Counted from the first letter of the stretch, positions 13,960 through 21,979 are shown. The stretch: 23,820 nt of DNA from Chloroflexota bacterium (GCA_022561095.1 JADFRV010000008.1:1-23820), one strand, 5' to 3'. Program-made: numbers and translations. Notes: generated by a model not told the origin, from the sequence alone.

Positions 13960-14727
13960 CTAGCGGCCGCGGCCTTTCTCACGCCTGGCTGCTCGCTGCT
14001 GAACGAGTCGGCTGTAGAGCAAGAGGTCGGCGTCGCTGTAGACAGCGTCCCCCATCTCGCTGCCCCGCTTGATCGCTCTCATCGTCGCCTTGGTCAGGGC
14101 CACCGGCAGCGGCGGCATGGCGATGACCCTCTCCGCCAGTCGGCGCGCCTCCGCCATCTCCTCGCCGTCAGTCGCCACGCGGCTCAGCATTCCGTACTCA
14201 TACGCCTGCGCACACGAAAAGCGGTCGCAGGTAATCGTCAGCTCCAGCGCTCGCGACGGCCCCACCTCCCGCGAGAGGCGGGGCAGCGCGTTCCAGCTCA
14301 GCGGTATGCCCAGCTCCACCTCGGGGATGGAGAACCAGGTGGACTCGCCGGCCACCCTCAGGTCGCAGCACAGAGCGAGCACGACGGCGCCGCCGACAGC
14401 GAACCCATGCACGGCGGCGATCGTCACCTGGTCCAGCGACTCCAGCGCCGCCGAGGTGCGGCTGCCGATGCCGGAGATGTGTCGCAGCGCCAGCTCGTTG
14501 TCCGGTCCGGGCTGGCCCCACTCGCTGGTGTCGGCGCCGGAGGAGAAGGCGGCGCCCTCCCCGGCCAAAATGACGACGCGCGTCTCGAAATCCTCCGATA
14601 GCTGGCGGCACATCTCCTGCAGATCCAGGTGCATCTGACGATTGATCGCGTTGCGCCTCTCGGGGCGATTCAGACGCACCGTCATCAGCGGCCCTTCGCG
14701 CTCAATCTTCAGCGTCTCATACGTCAT
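13960..14727 (-). CDS. Enoyl-CoA hydratase/isomerase-family (crotonase) protein
   Basis: A 255-residue crotonase-fold protein. VRLNRPERRNAINRQM begins the fold, the first oxyanion-hole segment is GAAFSSGADTSEW, and the second is HGFAVGGAVVLALCCDLRVA. FSIPEVELGIPLSWNALPRL holds one conserved acidic position (PEVELG). The first hydratase Glu, normally shortly after the GG, is Ala or Val here, so simple enoyl-CoA hydration is doubtful; an isomerase, hydrolase or other crotonase reaction is as likely. It diverges from the LLM oxidoreductase across 173 bases. It is probably a beta-oxidation-type enzyme of unknown substrate. Confidence 0.9.
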   Translation of the reverse strand: MTYETLKIEREGPLMTVRLNRPERRNAINRQMHLDLQEMCRQLSEDFETRVVILAGEGAAFSSGADTSEWGQPGPDNELALRHISGIGSRTSAALESLDQVTIAAVHGFAVGGAVVLALCCDLRVAGESTWFSIPEVELGIPLSWNALPRLSREVGPSRALELTITCDRFSCAQAYEYGMLSRVATDGEEMAEARRLAERVIAMPPLPVALTKATMRAIKRGSEMGDAVYSDADLLLYSRLVQQRAARREKGRGR

Positions 14728-14900
14728 CTCTCTCTCCTGTTCTCTGCGCTCGCCAGCGCCAGTCTACCCGCACTTGGGGCTCCCTGTCGACGAGCCCAAT
14801 GGAGATACGCCAGCCTCCACATCATGGACAGACGCTCGTTTTCCCGCCTACAATGGAGCATCGCAATACTGAGGCGGAAGCGAGAAGACGGAGGTCAGGC

Positions 14901-15995
14901 ATGAAGTTCGGTCAGTTGCACCTGTTCGAGAACCCGATGGAGCGCACGGAGAAGGAGATCGTCGACGAGCAGTTCGACATCATGGTGCGCGCCGAGGAGT
15001 TCGGCTTCGACTCCATCTGGCCGGCCGAACACCACTTCAGCGAGTATGGCTACTGCGCCTCCCCAGCGGTCACCCTCGCCGCCCTGGCCACGCGTACCCA
15101 GAAAGTGCGCCTGGGCACCGGCGTCGTAGTCTTGCCATTGAACCACCCTCTGCGGGTGGCAGAGGACTACGCCTTACTAGACCTCCTGTCCGGCGGGCGA
15201 GTGGACCTGGGCGTCGGCCGCGGCTATCAGCCCCACGAGTTCGCCGGCTACGGCGTTGACCAGACCCGCTCAAGAGATATGTTCCGCGAGTCAGTGGAGT
15301 TGATTCAGCGGGCGTGGACGCAGGAGCGCTTCTCCTACGAAGGTGAGTTCTACCAGGTGCACGACCTGCAGGTGCGGCCCAAGCCGCTTCAGAAACCGCA
15401 CCCACCCATCTGGATGGCCTCCCTCTCGCCGGACACGTTCGAGCTGTGCGGCCGCTACGGCTTCAACCTGATGTGCGCGCCGGTGTTCGGCTTCGACGTG
15501 AACACCGGCGCTGCCCAGATCGAGCAATACCGCAGCGCCCTGCGCGACCACGGCCGCGACCCCGCGGGCTACGAGATCGCAGGCCTCATCATGACCTACG
15601 TGGCGGAGACCACTCAACAGGCGCTTTCGGACTTCCGGGACGCCGTGATGTGGTACATGCGCACCTTCGCCAAGTACATCGCCCCGCCCAAGGGCACGCC
15701 CGCCGTCAAAACCTACGAGTTCTACGCAGCCGCCCGGGATATGCTGGCATCCGCGGAGTGGGAACGGATAGTGGCAGCGGGCTCTGTGGTCTGCGGCAGC
15801 CCAGACCAGGTAGCGGAGCGCATCGCCGAGATCCACGAACTATGCGGCATCACCCACTACCTGTCCTGGACACGCATCGGCGGCCTGGCCCACAAGAAAG
15901 TCCTGCGCAGCATGGAGCTTATGCGAGACCACGTCATGCCGCAGGTGCGACACCTGGGAGACAACGCAGCCGCCAGACCAGCGGCTGAGGCGTAG
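14901..15995 (+). CDS. LLM-class flavin-dependent oxidoreductase (luciferase-like)
   Basis: A 364-residue TIM-barrel protein of the bacterial luciferase family, using FMN or F420. Family segments are EEFGFDSIWPAEHHFSEYGY, VRLGTGVVVLPLNHPLRVAE, LDLLSGGRVDLGVGRGYQPHEF, and the late VVCGSPDQVAERIAEI. The ATG at 14901 with GGAGG six to seven bases upstream is chosen over an in-frame start 102 bases earlier that has no family match. It may act as a monooxygenase or oxidoreductase on an organic substrate, but neither cofactor nor substrate can be read with confidence. Confidence 0.9.
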   Translation: MKFGQLHLFENPMERTEKEIVDEQFDIMVRAEEFGFDSIWPAEHHFSEYGYCASPAVTLAALATRTQKVRLGTGVVVLPLNHPLRVAEDYALLDLLSGGRVDLGVGRGYQPHEFAGYGVDQTRSRDMFRESVELIQRAWTQERFSYEGEFYQVHDLQVRPKPLQKPHPPIWMASLSPDTFELCGRYGFNLMCAPVFGFDVNTGAAQIEQYRSALRDHGRDPAGYEIAGLIMTYVAETTQQALSDFRDAVMWYMRTFAKYIAPPKGTPAVKTYEFYAAARDMLASAEWERIVAAGSVVCGSPDQVAERIAEIHELCGITHYLSWTRIGGLAHKKVLRSMELMRDHVMPQVRHLGDNAAARPAAEA

Positions 15996-16060
15996 CGGCA
16001 GAACCCCTTCTACACCCACACGAAGCGCCTCTCACCCTCCCACCCCCGATAGCACACCCT

Positions 16061-16098
16061 TACACTCACTATTCACTCTGTTCACCCTATATTCACCC
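16061..16098 (+). repeat. Helically phased TATTCACYC-like repeats upstream of the TadG-like gene
   Basis: Four tandem units read TACACTCAC (16061), TATTCACTC (16070), TGTTCACCC (16079) and TATATTCACCC (16088), with a 9-11 base period. They lie 30-70 bases before a TATATTAT sequence at 16131-16138 that could be the -10 region. The spacing of about one DNA turn suggests an activator or repressor array. Confidence 0.4.
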
Positions 16099-16107
16099 TT
16101 CAACCGC

Positions 16108-16127
16108 AAAAAGCCCTCCCTTAGGGC
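16108..16127 (-). terminator. Intrinsic-terminator-like hairpin facing minus
   Basis: On the minus strand GCCCT-AAGGG-AGGGC is followed directly by TTTTT, a textbook short terminator. No minus-strand gene ends here, so it may stop antisense transcription or simply protect the TadG-like promoter region. On the plus strand the hairpin has no T-run. Confidence 0.4.
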
Positions 16128-16184
16128 GTCTATATTATGGAAAGTAGTACGGCCAACTATTTGGCTTAGTGGCAGGAGGCAGGT

Positions 16185-17489
16185 GTGAAAGGCCTCAAGA
16201 GCAAACCAGAGCGAAAGCGCCGCGACGAGAGCGGGCAAGCGCTGATTCTGTTCGCCCTTGGACTGGCCGTTCTCCTCGGCATGGCGGCCCTGACCATCGA
16301 TGTGGGTCTCGCCTACGTGGCCCGGCGCGACATGCAGAACGCCGCCGACGCCGCGGCCATGGCCGGCGCCGATGCCCTCCTGGAGGGACAATCCTCAGTT
16401 CTGGCGACCAACGCAGCCCGCGACCTCGCGCTGCAGAACGGCTACGATAACGCCGCAGCCGATGTCACGGTTACGATCTACCTGCCGCCCACCTCCGGCC
16501 CTCACAGCGGCGACAGCGACTTCATCGAGGTGATCATCGCGCACCCGATCGATACCGTCCTGGCGCCCGCGGTTGGCAAGACCTCATTCGACATATCTGC
16601 TCGGGCTGTCGCCGGCATAGACAGAACGCCCAAGCCCTACTCCATCATTACCCTCAGCGAGACGGCCTGTCAGTCGATGCAGTTCAATGGCCAAGTGAAC
16701 CTAACCATCACCGACGCCGGCACTCTGACCAACTCCGAGTGTAACGTCGACGCTTTCTCTACGAACGGCACGATAAACGTGGCCACGGCCGCCAATGATG
16801 TCGTGGGCGGATGGAACATGACAGGCAAATCAGGCGATGTATCCCTGCCACCCAGCAGGGCCGGCCACTACGACGACCCGCTGATAGGAGTGCCCGTACC
16901 AACGCCGACCAGCGCGCCCGTGCAGATCTGCCCGACCTACGGCAGCCCGCCCGGTACGGTGACCCTCCAACCCGGCGTCTACAACTGCACCATCGACCCG
17001 CCAGGCCAATGGGGGCTCCAGTTCGAACCTGGTGATTATTACATCACCGGCGGCATCATCATCAATGGCGGCGGTGACGTCAGTTTCGGCCAGGGGCTAT
17101 ACTTCCTCCAGGGCCAGGGCCTGATAATCACCGGTAACGGTGTCGTCACCGGCAACGGCGTCACCTTCTACATCGATGAGGGTCAGGTCACCTTGACCGG
17201 CACCAGCGACACACAACTCACCGCACCCACCAGCGGCACGTATGAAGGAATCGCCATCTTCCAGAACCGCACCCTGACCACCACCGTGAATATGAGCGGT
17301 GGCGCTATCGCGGACGGATGGGGCGCCGTATACGCCGCTGGCGCTCAGATACACCTGGTCGGCAACACCGGCAGCACTTTGCACCAGTTCATCTCCGACA
17401 CGTTCCTTATGGACGGCAACTCCACCATAACCGTCGACTATTTCAGCGGCTTCTTGGTGCCCGTGCCCGTCATGAGTCTCGTCGAGTAG
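16185..17489 (+). CDS. Orphan TadE/TadG-like surface protein with beta-rich C-terminal domain
   Basis: A 434-residue protein. Residues 15-60 form a Tad-type N-terminus: ESGQALILFALGLAVLLGMA is a single membrane helix, followed by DVGLAYVARRDMQNAADAAA, the classic TadE/TadG helical motif. The rest is extracellular, rich in Gly, Thr and Asn with short repeating strands (GNGVVTGNGVTFYIDEGQ, GNTGSTLHQFISDTFLMDGN), which suggests a beta-helix or beta-sandwich. The start is a GTG with GGAGG about six bases upstream. A GCCAA/TTGGC hairpin at 16152-16165 lies in the leader. No other Tad or Flp pilus genes are in the window, so it may be an orphan surface protein. Confidence 0.8.
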   Translation: MKGLKSKPERKRRDESGQALILFALGLAVLLGMAALTIDVGLAYVARRDMQNAADAAAMAGADALLEGQSSVLATNAARDLALQNGYDNAAADVTVTIYLPPTSGPHSGDSDFIEVIIAHPIDTVLAPAVGKTSFDISARAVAGIDRTPKPYSIITLSETACQSMQFNGQVNLTITDAGTLTNSECNVDAFSTNGTINVATAANDVVGGWNMTGKSGDVSLPPSRAGHYDDPLIGVPVPTPTSAPVQICPTYGSPPGTVTLQPGVYNCTIDPPGQWGLQFEPGDYYITGGIIINGGGDVSFGQGLYFLQGQGLIITGNGVVTGNGVTFYIDEGQVTLTGTSDTQLTAPTSGTYEGIAIFQNRTLTTTVNMSGGAIADGWGAVYAAGAQIHLVGNTGSTLHQFISDTFLMDGNSTITVDYFSGFLVPVPVMSLVE

Positions 17490-17527
17490 CCCGGCGCGAT
17501 ACACAACCAGCGACAATTACGCATTCG

Positions 17528-17560
17528 GCCGTCCTCAGGCTGCTGCGCTCTGAGGGCGGC
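17528..17560. terminator. Strong hairpin between convergent genes
   Basis: GCCGTCCTCAG pairs with CTGAGGGCGGC over 11 bases with one G-T pair, around an 11-base loop. It lies between the TadG-like gene (plus) and the SDR gene (minus). No T-run follows on either strand, so any termination would be bidirectional or factor-aided. Confidence 0.55.
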
Positions 17561-17575
17561 TCGCCTTTATGTCGC

Positions 17576-18463
17576 CTACGGTGACTCCGATGGCGGCTCC
17601 AACGCATCGGTGGCGGAGGGCTCCGCAATCTCCCCGACAGCCTCGTAAGGCGTACCCTCGTCGCTAAGGCGAGCGACCGGACCCAGCCAGAACAGGCGCA
17701 GCGCCCAATCGGCCAGCCCCGGCGCCAGCGGGTAAGCGTTGACGGCGGCGAAGTCCGCCAGCGTAACGTAGGTATCGCGAAGGTTCCAGCGCACGGCCTG
17801 AACGATGCGCCGCCCGACGGCCGCTGGACCCGCCGTTCGCAAGTACGCGGGCAGGTCAGGCACGTCCACCTCACGCAGCATGTTCTCCTGGAACGACGTA
17901 TCGGTAAGTCCCGGGTAGATGGTGCTCACGCCGATGCCTGTGCCCGCCAGCTCGGAGCGGAGGGCGTTGGAGACGGCCGTAAGGGCAAACTTGGTGGCGC
18001 TGTAGGCACCCAGATAGGGTGTCGCCACCTTACCCGCGACAGAAGAGACGTTGACGATATGGCCGCGACGCTGACGCCGCATGTAAGGGACGATAGCCTG
18101 AATGCAGTGAACAGCGCCCCAGAAGTTGACGTTGAACAGATGGTGCATGTTGTCCAGGCTGCCGGTCGCGATCGGCGCGAACAGCCCGAGGCCGGCGTTG
18201 TTCACCAGCACGTCCACAGCACCGAACTCCTCAACGGTGCGGCGCACCAGCGCCTCCACAGCCAGGCGATCGGTCACATCAGTCGGAACAACAAGACGAC
18301 GCCCTGGATAGTCGACAAGCTCGCCGGCCAGGGCATCAAGCTTGTCGCGGCTGCGTGAGGCGAGGACAACGTGGGCGCGCCGGCGGGCGAACTCATGCGC
18401 TGTCGCGCGTCCAATCCCTGATGAAGCGCCCGTGACTATTACGGTGCGTCCGTCTACGTGCAA
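17576..18463 (-). CDS. Short-chain dehydrogenase/reductase
   Basis: A 295-residue classical SDR using NAD(P). It shows TGASSGIG (about residues 11-18), NNAG (88-91), the catalytic Asn in FNVNFWG, Ser in NVSSVAG, and Tyr154-Lys158 in YSATK. The C-terminus extends about 50 residues beyond the core and ends in an acidic Pro-rich tail. The start is TTG at 18463 with GAGGA about eight bases upstream. It lies 10 bases downstream of phaC in the same direction and is probably cotranscribed. An acetoacetyl-CoA reductase role (PhaB) is possible from context but not shown by sequence. Confidence 0.9.
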   Translation of the reverse strand: MHVDGRTVIVTGASSGIGRATAHEFARRRAHVVLASRSRDKLDALAGELVDYPGRRLVVPTDVTDRLAVEALVRRTVEEFGAVDVLVNNAGLGLFAPIATGSLDNMHHLFNVNFWGAVHCIQAIVPYMRRQRRGHIVNVSSVAGKVATPYLGAYSATKFALTAVSNALRSELAGTGIGVSTIYPGLTDTSFQENMLREVDVPDLPAYLRTAGPAAVGRRIVQAVRWNLRDTYVTLADFAAVNAYPLAPGLADWALRLFWLGPVARLSDEGTPYEAVGEIAEPSATDALEPPSESP

Positions 18464-18473
18464 GCAATCGTCC

Positions 18474-19562
18474 TCAAACGGAGCGCGCGCCCAGCCACTC
18501 GGAGATCTTGGGCCAGAGACGGAACCAGGCGTTGCGGCCGGCGACGAGGCTCACGTGGCCGCCTTTCAGGAGCACGTCCTCCTTATCCTCGGAGCCCACC
18601 AGGGATGTGAGAGGGCGAGTAGCGTCGAAGGGAGCGATGTCGTCGTGCTCTGCCATCACGTGGAGCACAGGACAGGCGATAGCGCCCAGGTCCACCCTCC
18701 GCCCGCTGAGGTCAAACTCCCCCTTCATCAGCTTATTCTCCCACATCAGCTCCTTGATCATCTGCCGGTAGGCCTCACCCGGGAAGGGGATCTGATCATT
18801 CACCCAGCGGTTGAACAGGCGGTAGTTCTTGACCCAGAGCTCGTTCCAGAGGTTATCTGTCAGGCGGGCGTAGGTGGCCCATCGCTGTGCCGGGCGCAGC
18901 AGCTCGAAGGAGCGCAAGATCAGGTCGGGCGGGATGTTGCCCAGCGTGTCCACCAGCCGGTCGACGTCAAACCAGCGGCGGTCGCTCCAGCGTTTCAGCA
19001 GGCCCATGCCATCGAAGTCGACAGGGGTCGCGGCACAGACGATGTTCGCGACTGGAGCGTCTTGGACGATGCCGTTGTACATGAGGGCGAACAGCCCCCC
19101 CATGCAGTAGCCCAGGATGCTGACCTCCTCTTCTCCTGTGACCCTCTGCACCTCCTCAATATTGCGGGGAAGCGCCTCCAAGGCGTAGTACTCCAGCCCC
19201 AGACGGCTGTCCTCCGGCCGGGGAACCCCCCAGTCAACCATGAACACGTCGAACCCCTCCCGCAGGAGGTACTCCACCAGACTCTGGCCGGGCGAAAGGT
19301 CCAGGATGTACGGCTTGCTGATCAGCGACATGACGAGGACGATAGGTATGCGATAGACCTCGTCGGTGACAGGGCGATAGCGGTAGAGGCGCGCCGTCCC
19401 CTTTGCATAGACGACATCCTTGGGGGTAGCGCCCACCACCGGCGGGTCCCGGTTGAGGAGGACGTCCATGCTGCGCCTGAAGCGGTCCATGTTGCGCTTG
19501 ACTACTTCAGTCCGGAAGATCTCGGGTATCGGAGGCGTCTCCGGGGTACGCACAGTGGTCAT
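18474..19562 (-). CDS. phaC: Class III-type poly(3-hydroxyalkanoate) synthase catalytic subunit PhaC
   Basis: A 362-residue alpha/beta-hydrolase-fold PHA synthase that polymerises hydroxyacyl-CoA with release of CoA. The lipase-like box is GYCMGG with nucleophile Cys153; the Asp is in AEHDDIAP (Asp307) and the His in KGGHVSLV (His336), matching the class III triad. KGTARLYRYRP near residues 54-63 and DVFMVDWGVP are further family segments. The length of about 360 fits class III/IV rather than class I/II (about 560-590). It is 35 bases downstream of a phaE-like gene, the expected partner subunit. Confidence 0.95.
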   Translation of the reverse strand: MTTVRTPETPPIPEIFRTEVVKRNMDRFRRSMDVLLNRDPPVVGATPKDVVYAKGTARLYRYRPVTDEVYRIPIVLVMSLISKPYILDLSPGQSLVEYLLREGFDVFMVDWGVPRPEDSRLGLEYYALEALPRNIEEVQRVTGEEEVSILGYCMGGLFALMYNGIVQDAPVANIVCAATPVDFDGMGLLKRWSDRRWFDVDRLVDTLGNIPPDLILRSFELLRPAQRWATYARLTDNLWNELWVKNYRLFNRWVNDQIPFPGEAYRQMIKELMWENKLMKGEFDLSGRRVDLGAIACPVLHVMAEHDDIAPFDATRPLTSLVGSEDKEDVLLKGGHVSLVAGRNAWFRLWPKISEWLGARSV

Positions 19563-19597
19563 AGATATGACTCCAACGGAAGGTTAGCCGGTCTGGC

Positions 19598-19993
19598 CTA
19601 TTGGGCCTCCGCAGCCTGGGCGCGAGGTCGCCTGGTCCGACGAGGACGAAGCTGCGTCACAGCCGCGGGCTCAGAAGGATGCCCGACCGCCTCGGCGAGG
19701 GCGTTGATGCTGGACTCGATACCGGCTAGCCTCTCCTCGACACCGCCGAGACGCTCGCTCAGTTCGACGATGTCGCTGCGACTCGGCACGTTGAGGGTGG
19801 AGAGCGAGCGCTCCATATTCTGGGCCACCAGCCGCTGAAAGGTGGAATATATGTCCATGTACCCACCCAGGAAACGACCAAAGGAGTCCGTGCCCATCAC
19901 GTCGTTGAAGAACGTGTTCCACTGGCGCTCTGTCTCCGTGAGCCATGTACGCCATAGTTGGCCCACATCCGGACGGTCATCGCTATCAGGCAT
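19598..19993 (-). CDS. phaE: Short PhaE-like PHA synthase subunit
   Basis: A 131-residue mostly helical protein. The C-terminal segment NVPSRSDIVELSERLGGVEE followed by RLAGIESSINALAE matches the conserved PS-R-DI-x-L end of PhaE, the accessory subunit that binds and activates class III PhaC. The N-terminal part (WRTWLTETERQWNTFFNDVM) is much shorter than in typical PhaE (about 350 residues). The tail is basic (PRRTRRPRAQ) and could contact DNA or the granule surface. The ATG at 19993 with GGGAGG five bases upstream is preferred over a start 72 bases earlier. It overlaps the PadR-like gene by 8 bases. Confidence 0.85.
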   Translation of the reverse strand: MPDSDDRPDVGQLWRTWLTETERQWNTFFNDVMGTDSFGRFLGGYMDIYSTFQRLVAQNMERSLSTLNVPSRSDIVELSERLGGVEERLAGIESSINALAEAVGHPSEPAAVTQLRPRRTRRPRAQAAEAQ

Positions 19994-20468
19994 GGCGCCC
20001 TCCCTCTTTCGAGCCTCGCGAACGTTTGGGCTCGTGCTTTGCTGGTCGGTCGCCGCCACCATCACCCCGCATCTTTAGATTTTCGTATGAATTGAGGGCT
20101 GATTGCAAGATGTCTTGGTAGTGAGATAGCAAATCTAGCCACAAATTGAGAAATGTCTCCCCCGCCCTGGTCAGCGAATACATACGCCGGGCCGGCCCAG
20201 ACTCCGACGTGTCCCAGAAAGAGGAGACCAGCCCGGTGCGCTCCAACTGCCTCAACGTGCGGTAGACCGTGGCCGAATCGAAGGCAAGCAGCCCCGCCTT
20301 GCTCAGCTCCCGAACGAGCTGATAGCCGTAGGCGGGCCAATTCCGCAGGAACGCTAGCAGGCTGGAAGCCAGGAGATCGCCTTGGAGGCGTGGCTGGCGG
20401 CCGCCGCCGTTCCGCTCTTCCTCTCTCTCAGAGCGAGGTGTGCTAGATCGTCTGCTTTTAGTTACCAT
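19986..20468 (-). CDS. phaQ: PadR-family regulator, PhaQ-like PHA-responsive repressor
   Basis: A 160-residue PadR protein. The winged helix runs from LLASSLLAFLRNWPAYGYQL through STVYRTLRQLERTGL-like residues (here ATVYRTLRQLERTGLVSSFW) and the wing RRMYSLTRAGETFL, then a dimerisation helix. The place beside phaE and phaC and opposite a phasin gene is that of PhaQ, which senses PHA and represses the phasin. The N- and C-terminal tails are Arg/Gly-rich and probably disordered. No Shine-Dalgarno sequence is visible before the ATG at 20468, so it may be leaderless or weakly translated. It likely autoregulates through the 111-base intergenic region. Confidence 0.85.
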   Translation of the reverse strand: MVTKSRRSSTPRSEREEERNGGGRQPRLQGDLLASSLLAFLRNWPAYGYQLVRELSKAGLLAFDSATVYRTLRQLERTGLVSSFWDTSESGPARRMYSLTRAGETFLNLWLDLLSHYQDILQSALNSYENLKMRGDGGGDRPAKHEPKRSRGSKEGGRHA

Positions 20469-20511
20469 TGGCGAATTTTCGATATTGTGATTAATTGTAC
20501 CTGGGTCGGGG

Positions 20512-20566
20512 TTGACAGCGAACTGTCGCTATGTGTATCTTGCACTTAGTATAGTAAATTTGTCAA
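20512..20566 (+). promoter_or_regulatory. Divergent phaQ-phasin control region
   Basis: For the phasin gene TTGACA (20512) and TATCTT (20536) are 18 bases apart; a second -10-like TATAGT lies at 20550. GACAG-CGAA-CTGTC (20514-20527) is a short palindrome over the -35 box. TGTCAA at 20561-20566 is an inverted copy of TTGACA at 20512-20517. The palindrome is a candidate repressor operator, with PhaQ the obvious regulator. No clear -10 for phaQ is seen. Confidence 0.5.
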
Positions 20567-20579
20567 GGGGAGGTCACTC

Positions 20580-21080
20580 ATGCCGCAACCAAGCTCAATC
20601 GATAAGTTCTTCGGCGCCGTCGATGACGCCTACGATGTTGTTCTGGACACGCTGAAAGCCGGTGTACACCGCGGCTACCGCGTATCCAAGGAGGTCATCG
20701 ATCAGGCGCAGACCGGCCAGCGCGAGGCTGTGGAGCTGGCCGCCACAATCGCCAAGTCGCCGACCGATCTCGCTGCGTCCTCAGGAGCGGTGGTGAAGAC
20801 GCTCACCAATACCCAGGGACGCGCCCTAGGGCTCTCCCGCCAGTGGCTGGACGAGGCGATGGACGCGCAGCAGGAAGGCCGTGAGGCCCTGCGCCGGCTG
20901 ATAGACGCCAATCGGCAGGCCGGCGAGGCTGTGATCCAGTCCTCGCGCGGGCTGGCCGGACGAGCCCAGGAGCGCGCTCGCCAGGTCATCCGCCCGCGCC
21001 GCGGCGGCAATAGCGCCAAGGCTGAAGGGGAGACGCGCCCGCGACGGAAGGCCCGGGCTGGAGAGACGAAGACGGAGTAA
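20580..21080 (+). CDS. Phasin-like PHA granule-associated protein
   Basis: A 166-residue, mostly helical protein without a signal peptide or membrane segment. Long amphipathic stretches (DDAYDVVLDTLKAGVHRGYR and QREAVELAATIAKSPTDLAA) and the basic Ala-rich tail are typical of phasins, which coat PHA granules, but the motif match is general rather than a named family. GGGAGG seven bases upstream of the ATG is a strong ribosome site. Divergent from the phaQ-like gene, it is the likely repression target. An Arg/Lys-rich C-terminus (RKARAGETKTE) could bind nucleoid DNA, as some phasins do. Confidence 0.72.
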   Translation: MPQPSSIDKFFGAVDDAYDVVLDTLKAGVHRGYRVSKEVIDQAQTGQREAVELAATIAKSPTDLAASSGAVVKTLTNTQGRALGLSRQWLDEAMDAQQEGREALRRLIDANRQAGEAVIQSSRGLAGRAQERARQVIRPRRGGNSAKAEGETRPRRKARAGETKTE

Positions 21081-21087
21081 CGCGGCG

Positions 21088-21876
21088 CTAAGCGGACTGC
21101 CTGTCCGCCAGGTCCTGAATGCGCTCGACCGCAGCGGCCAGCACGTTGGCCACGTGGCGGTACACCTGGGCGTTGAACACCAGCCCCACATGGGTGCCGG
21201 AAACCTCGATATCGGTCTCGGGATCGTCGTTGATGCAGCAGCGCCAGTCGACAACTCCGTCCGCCTTCGTGTAGATCGCAGCCTCTACGATGGAGTCCGG
21301 CAGCGGTTGCCGTAGAGACTCCAGGAAGTCGCAGGAGCAAACGCCGCTGTAGCAATCGGACTGGATGTCCCTGTCTAATAGAATGCGGCGCCGGACGATC
21401 ATCGCCGCCCCCAGCACCATCGGGTGAGCGCGGACGGCGCGGAACGGCGCCGCCATGCTGATAACCGAGGCGACGAGCTGAGGCTGCCGAGCGGCCACGC
21501 TGCGGGCCAGGGTGCCGCCCAGGCTGTGTCCGATGAGATGAACCTTGCGACCGCTCTCCAGATAAGCGCTCTTCACCGTCTCCGTTAGCCTGCCGCTGAG
21601 AATATCCGGGCAGTGGGCGTTCCTGCCAATGCCAGACATATAAGGCTGGTAGCCAATCCGTCGCAGCCAGGAGAACATGTCGCCAAGATACTGATCTGAC
21701 CCGAGAAAGCCGGGGATAAGCACCACGACGCTACCGTCCCCGTGCGGCACGCCGACGCCCCGATAGACAGGGGAGGCCCTTAGGGCCAACCAGTCCATCC
21801 CCGCCAGCGCTTCCCGCCACAGAGGCAGGGCCATCGCCTGAAACTCTTCCCTATTGGGTGAGTGCCATGTGGCCAA
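21088..21876 (-). CDS. Alpha/beta hydrolase (esterase/lipase, PGAP1-like)
   Basis: A serine hydrolase of about 262 residues. VVVLIPGFLGSD forms the oxyanion strand, HLIGHSLGG carries the nucleophilic Ser, DGVVDW probably the Asp, and SGTHVGLVFN the His. Three in-frame starts exist: GTG 21894, TTG 21876 and ATG 21834. I prefer TTG 21876 because GGGGAGG lies six bases upstream; all keep the whole fold. Convergent with the phasin gene (7-base gap). It could be a PHA or triacylglycerol-linked esterase, or an acyltransferase-like member; no PHA-depolymerase-specific lipase box is seen, so the substrate is open. Confidence 0.82.
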   Translation of the reverse strand: MATWHSPNREEFQAMALPLWREALAGMDWLALRASPVYRGVGVPHGDGSVVVLIPGFLGSDQYLGDMFSWLRRIGYQPYMSGIGRNAHCPDILSGRLTETVKSAYLESGRKVHLIGHSLGGTLARSVAARQPQLVASVISMAAPFRAVRAHPMVLGAAMIVRRRILLDRDIQSDCYSGVCSCDFLESLRQPLPDSIVEAAIYTKADGVVDWRCCINDDPETDIEVSGTHVGLVFNAQVYRHVANVLAAAVERIQDLADRQSA

Positions 21877-21932
21877 ACAAACCCTCCCCTTCACCTATAG
21901 ACCCGGGCTACCGGCGGTATGTCCACCCTCTA

Positions 21933-21964
21933 TATTAACAAATTTCTGGGCGGCGCTGTTAATA
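21933..21964. promoter_or_regulatory. Perfect inverted repeat upstream of the WS/DGAT gene
   Basis: TATTAACA (21933-21940) and its exact reverse complement TGTTAATA (21957-21964) are separated by 16 bases. The second arm overlaps the -35 position of the TATAAT box at 21980-21985. An operator of about 32 bases fits binding by a dimeric or tetrameric repressor. The local sequence is much more AT-rich than its surroundings. Confidence 0.55.
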
Positions 21965-21979
21965 CGGATGAAAAGGTAT

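Noticed and set aside
16061..16098. CRISPR array
   Set aside because: Units are 9-11 bases with no spacers; far too short for CRISPR repeats.
17576..18463. Naming the SDR as acetoacetyl-CoA reductase (PhaB)
   Set aside because: Only generic SDR motifs are seen, and the C-terminal extension is unlike PhaB; context alone is not enough.
18342..19838. Long plus-strand open frame (about 498 codons)
   Set aside because: It is antisense to phaC and phaE, which have clear catalytic motifs; an open shadow frame from GC-rich codon use.
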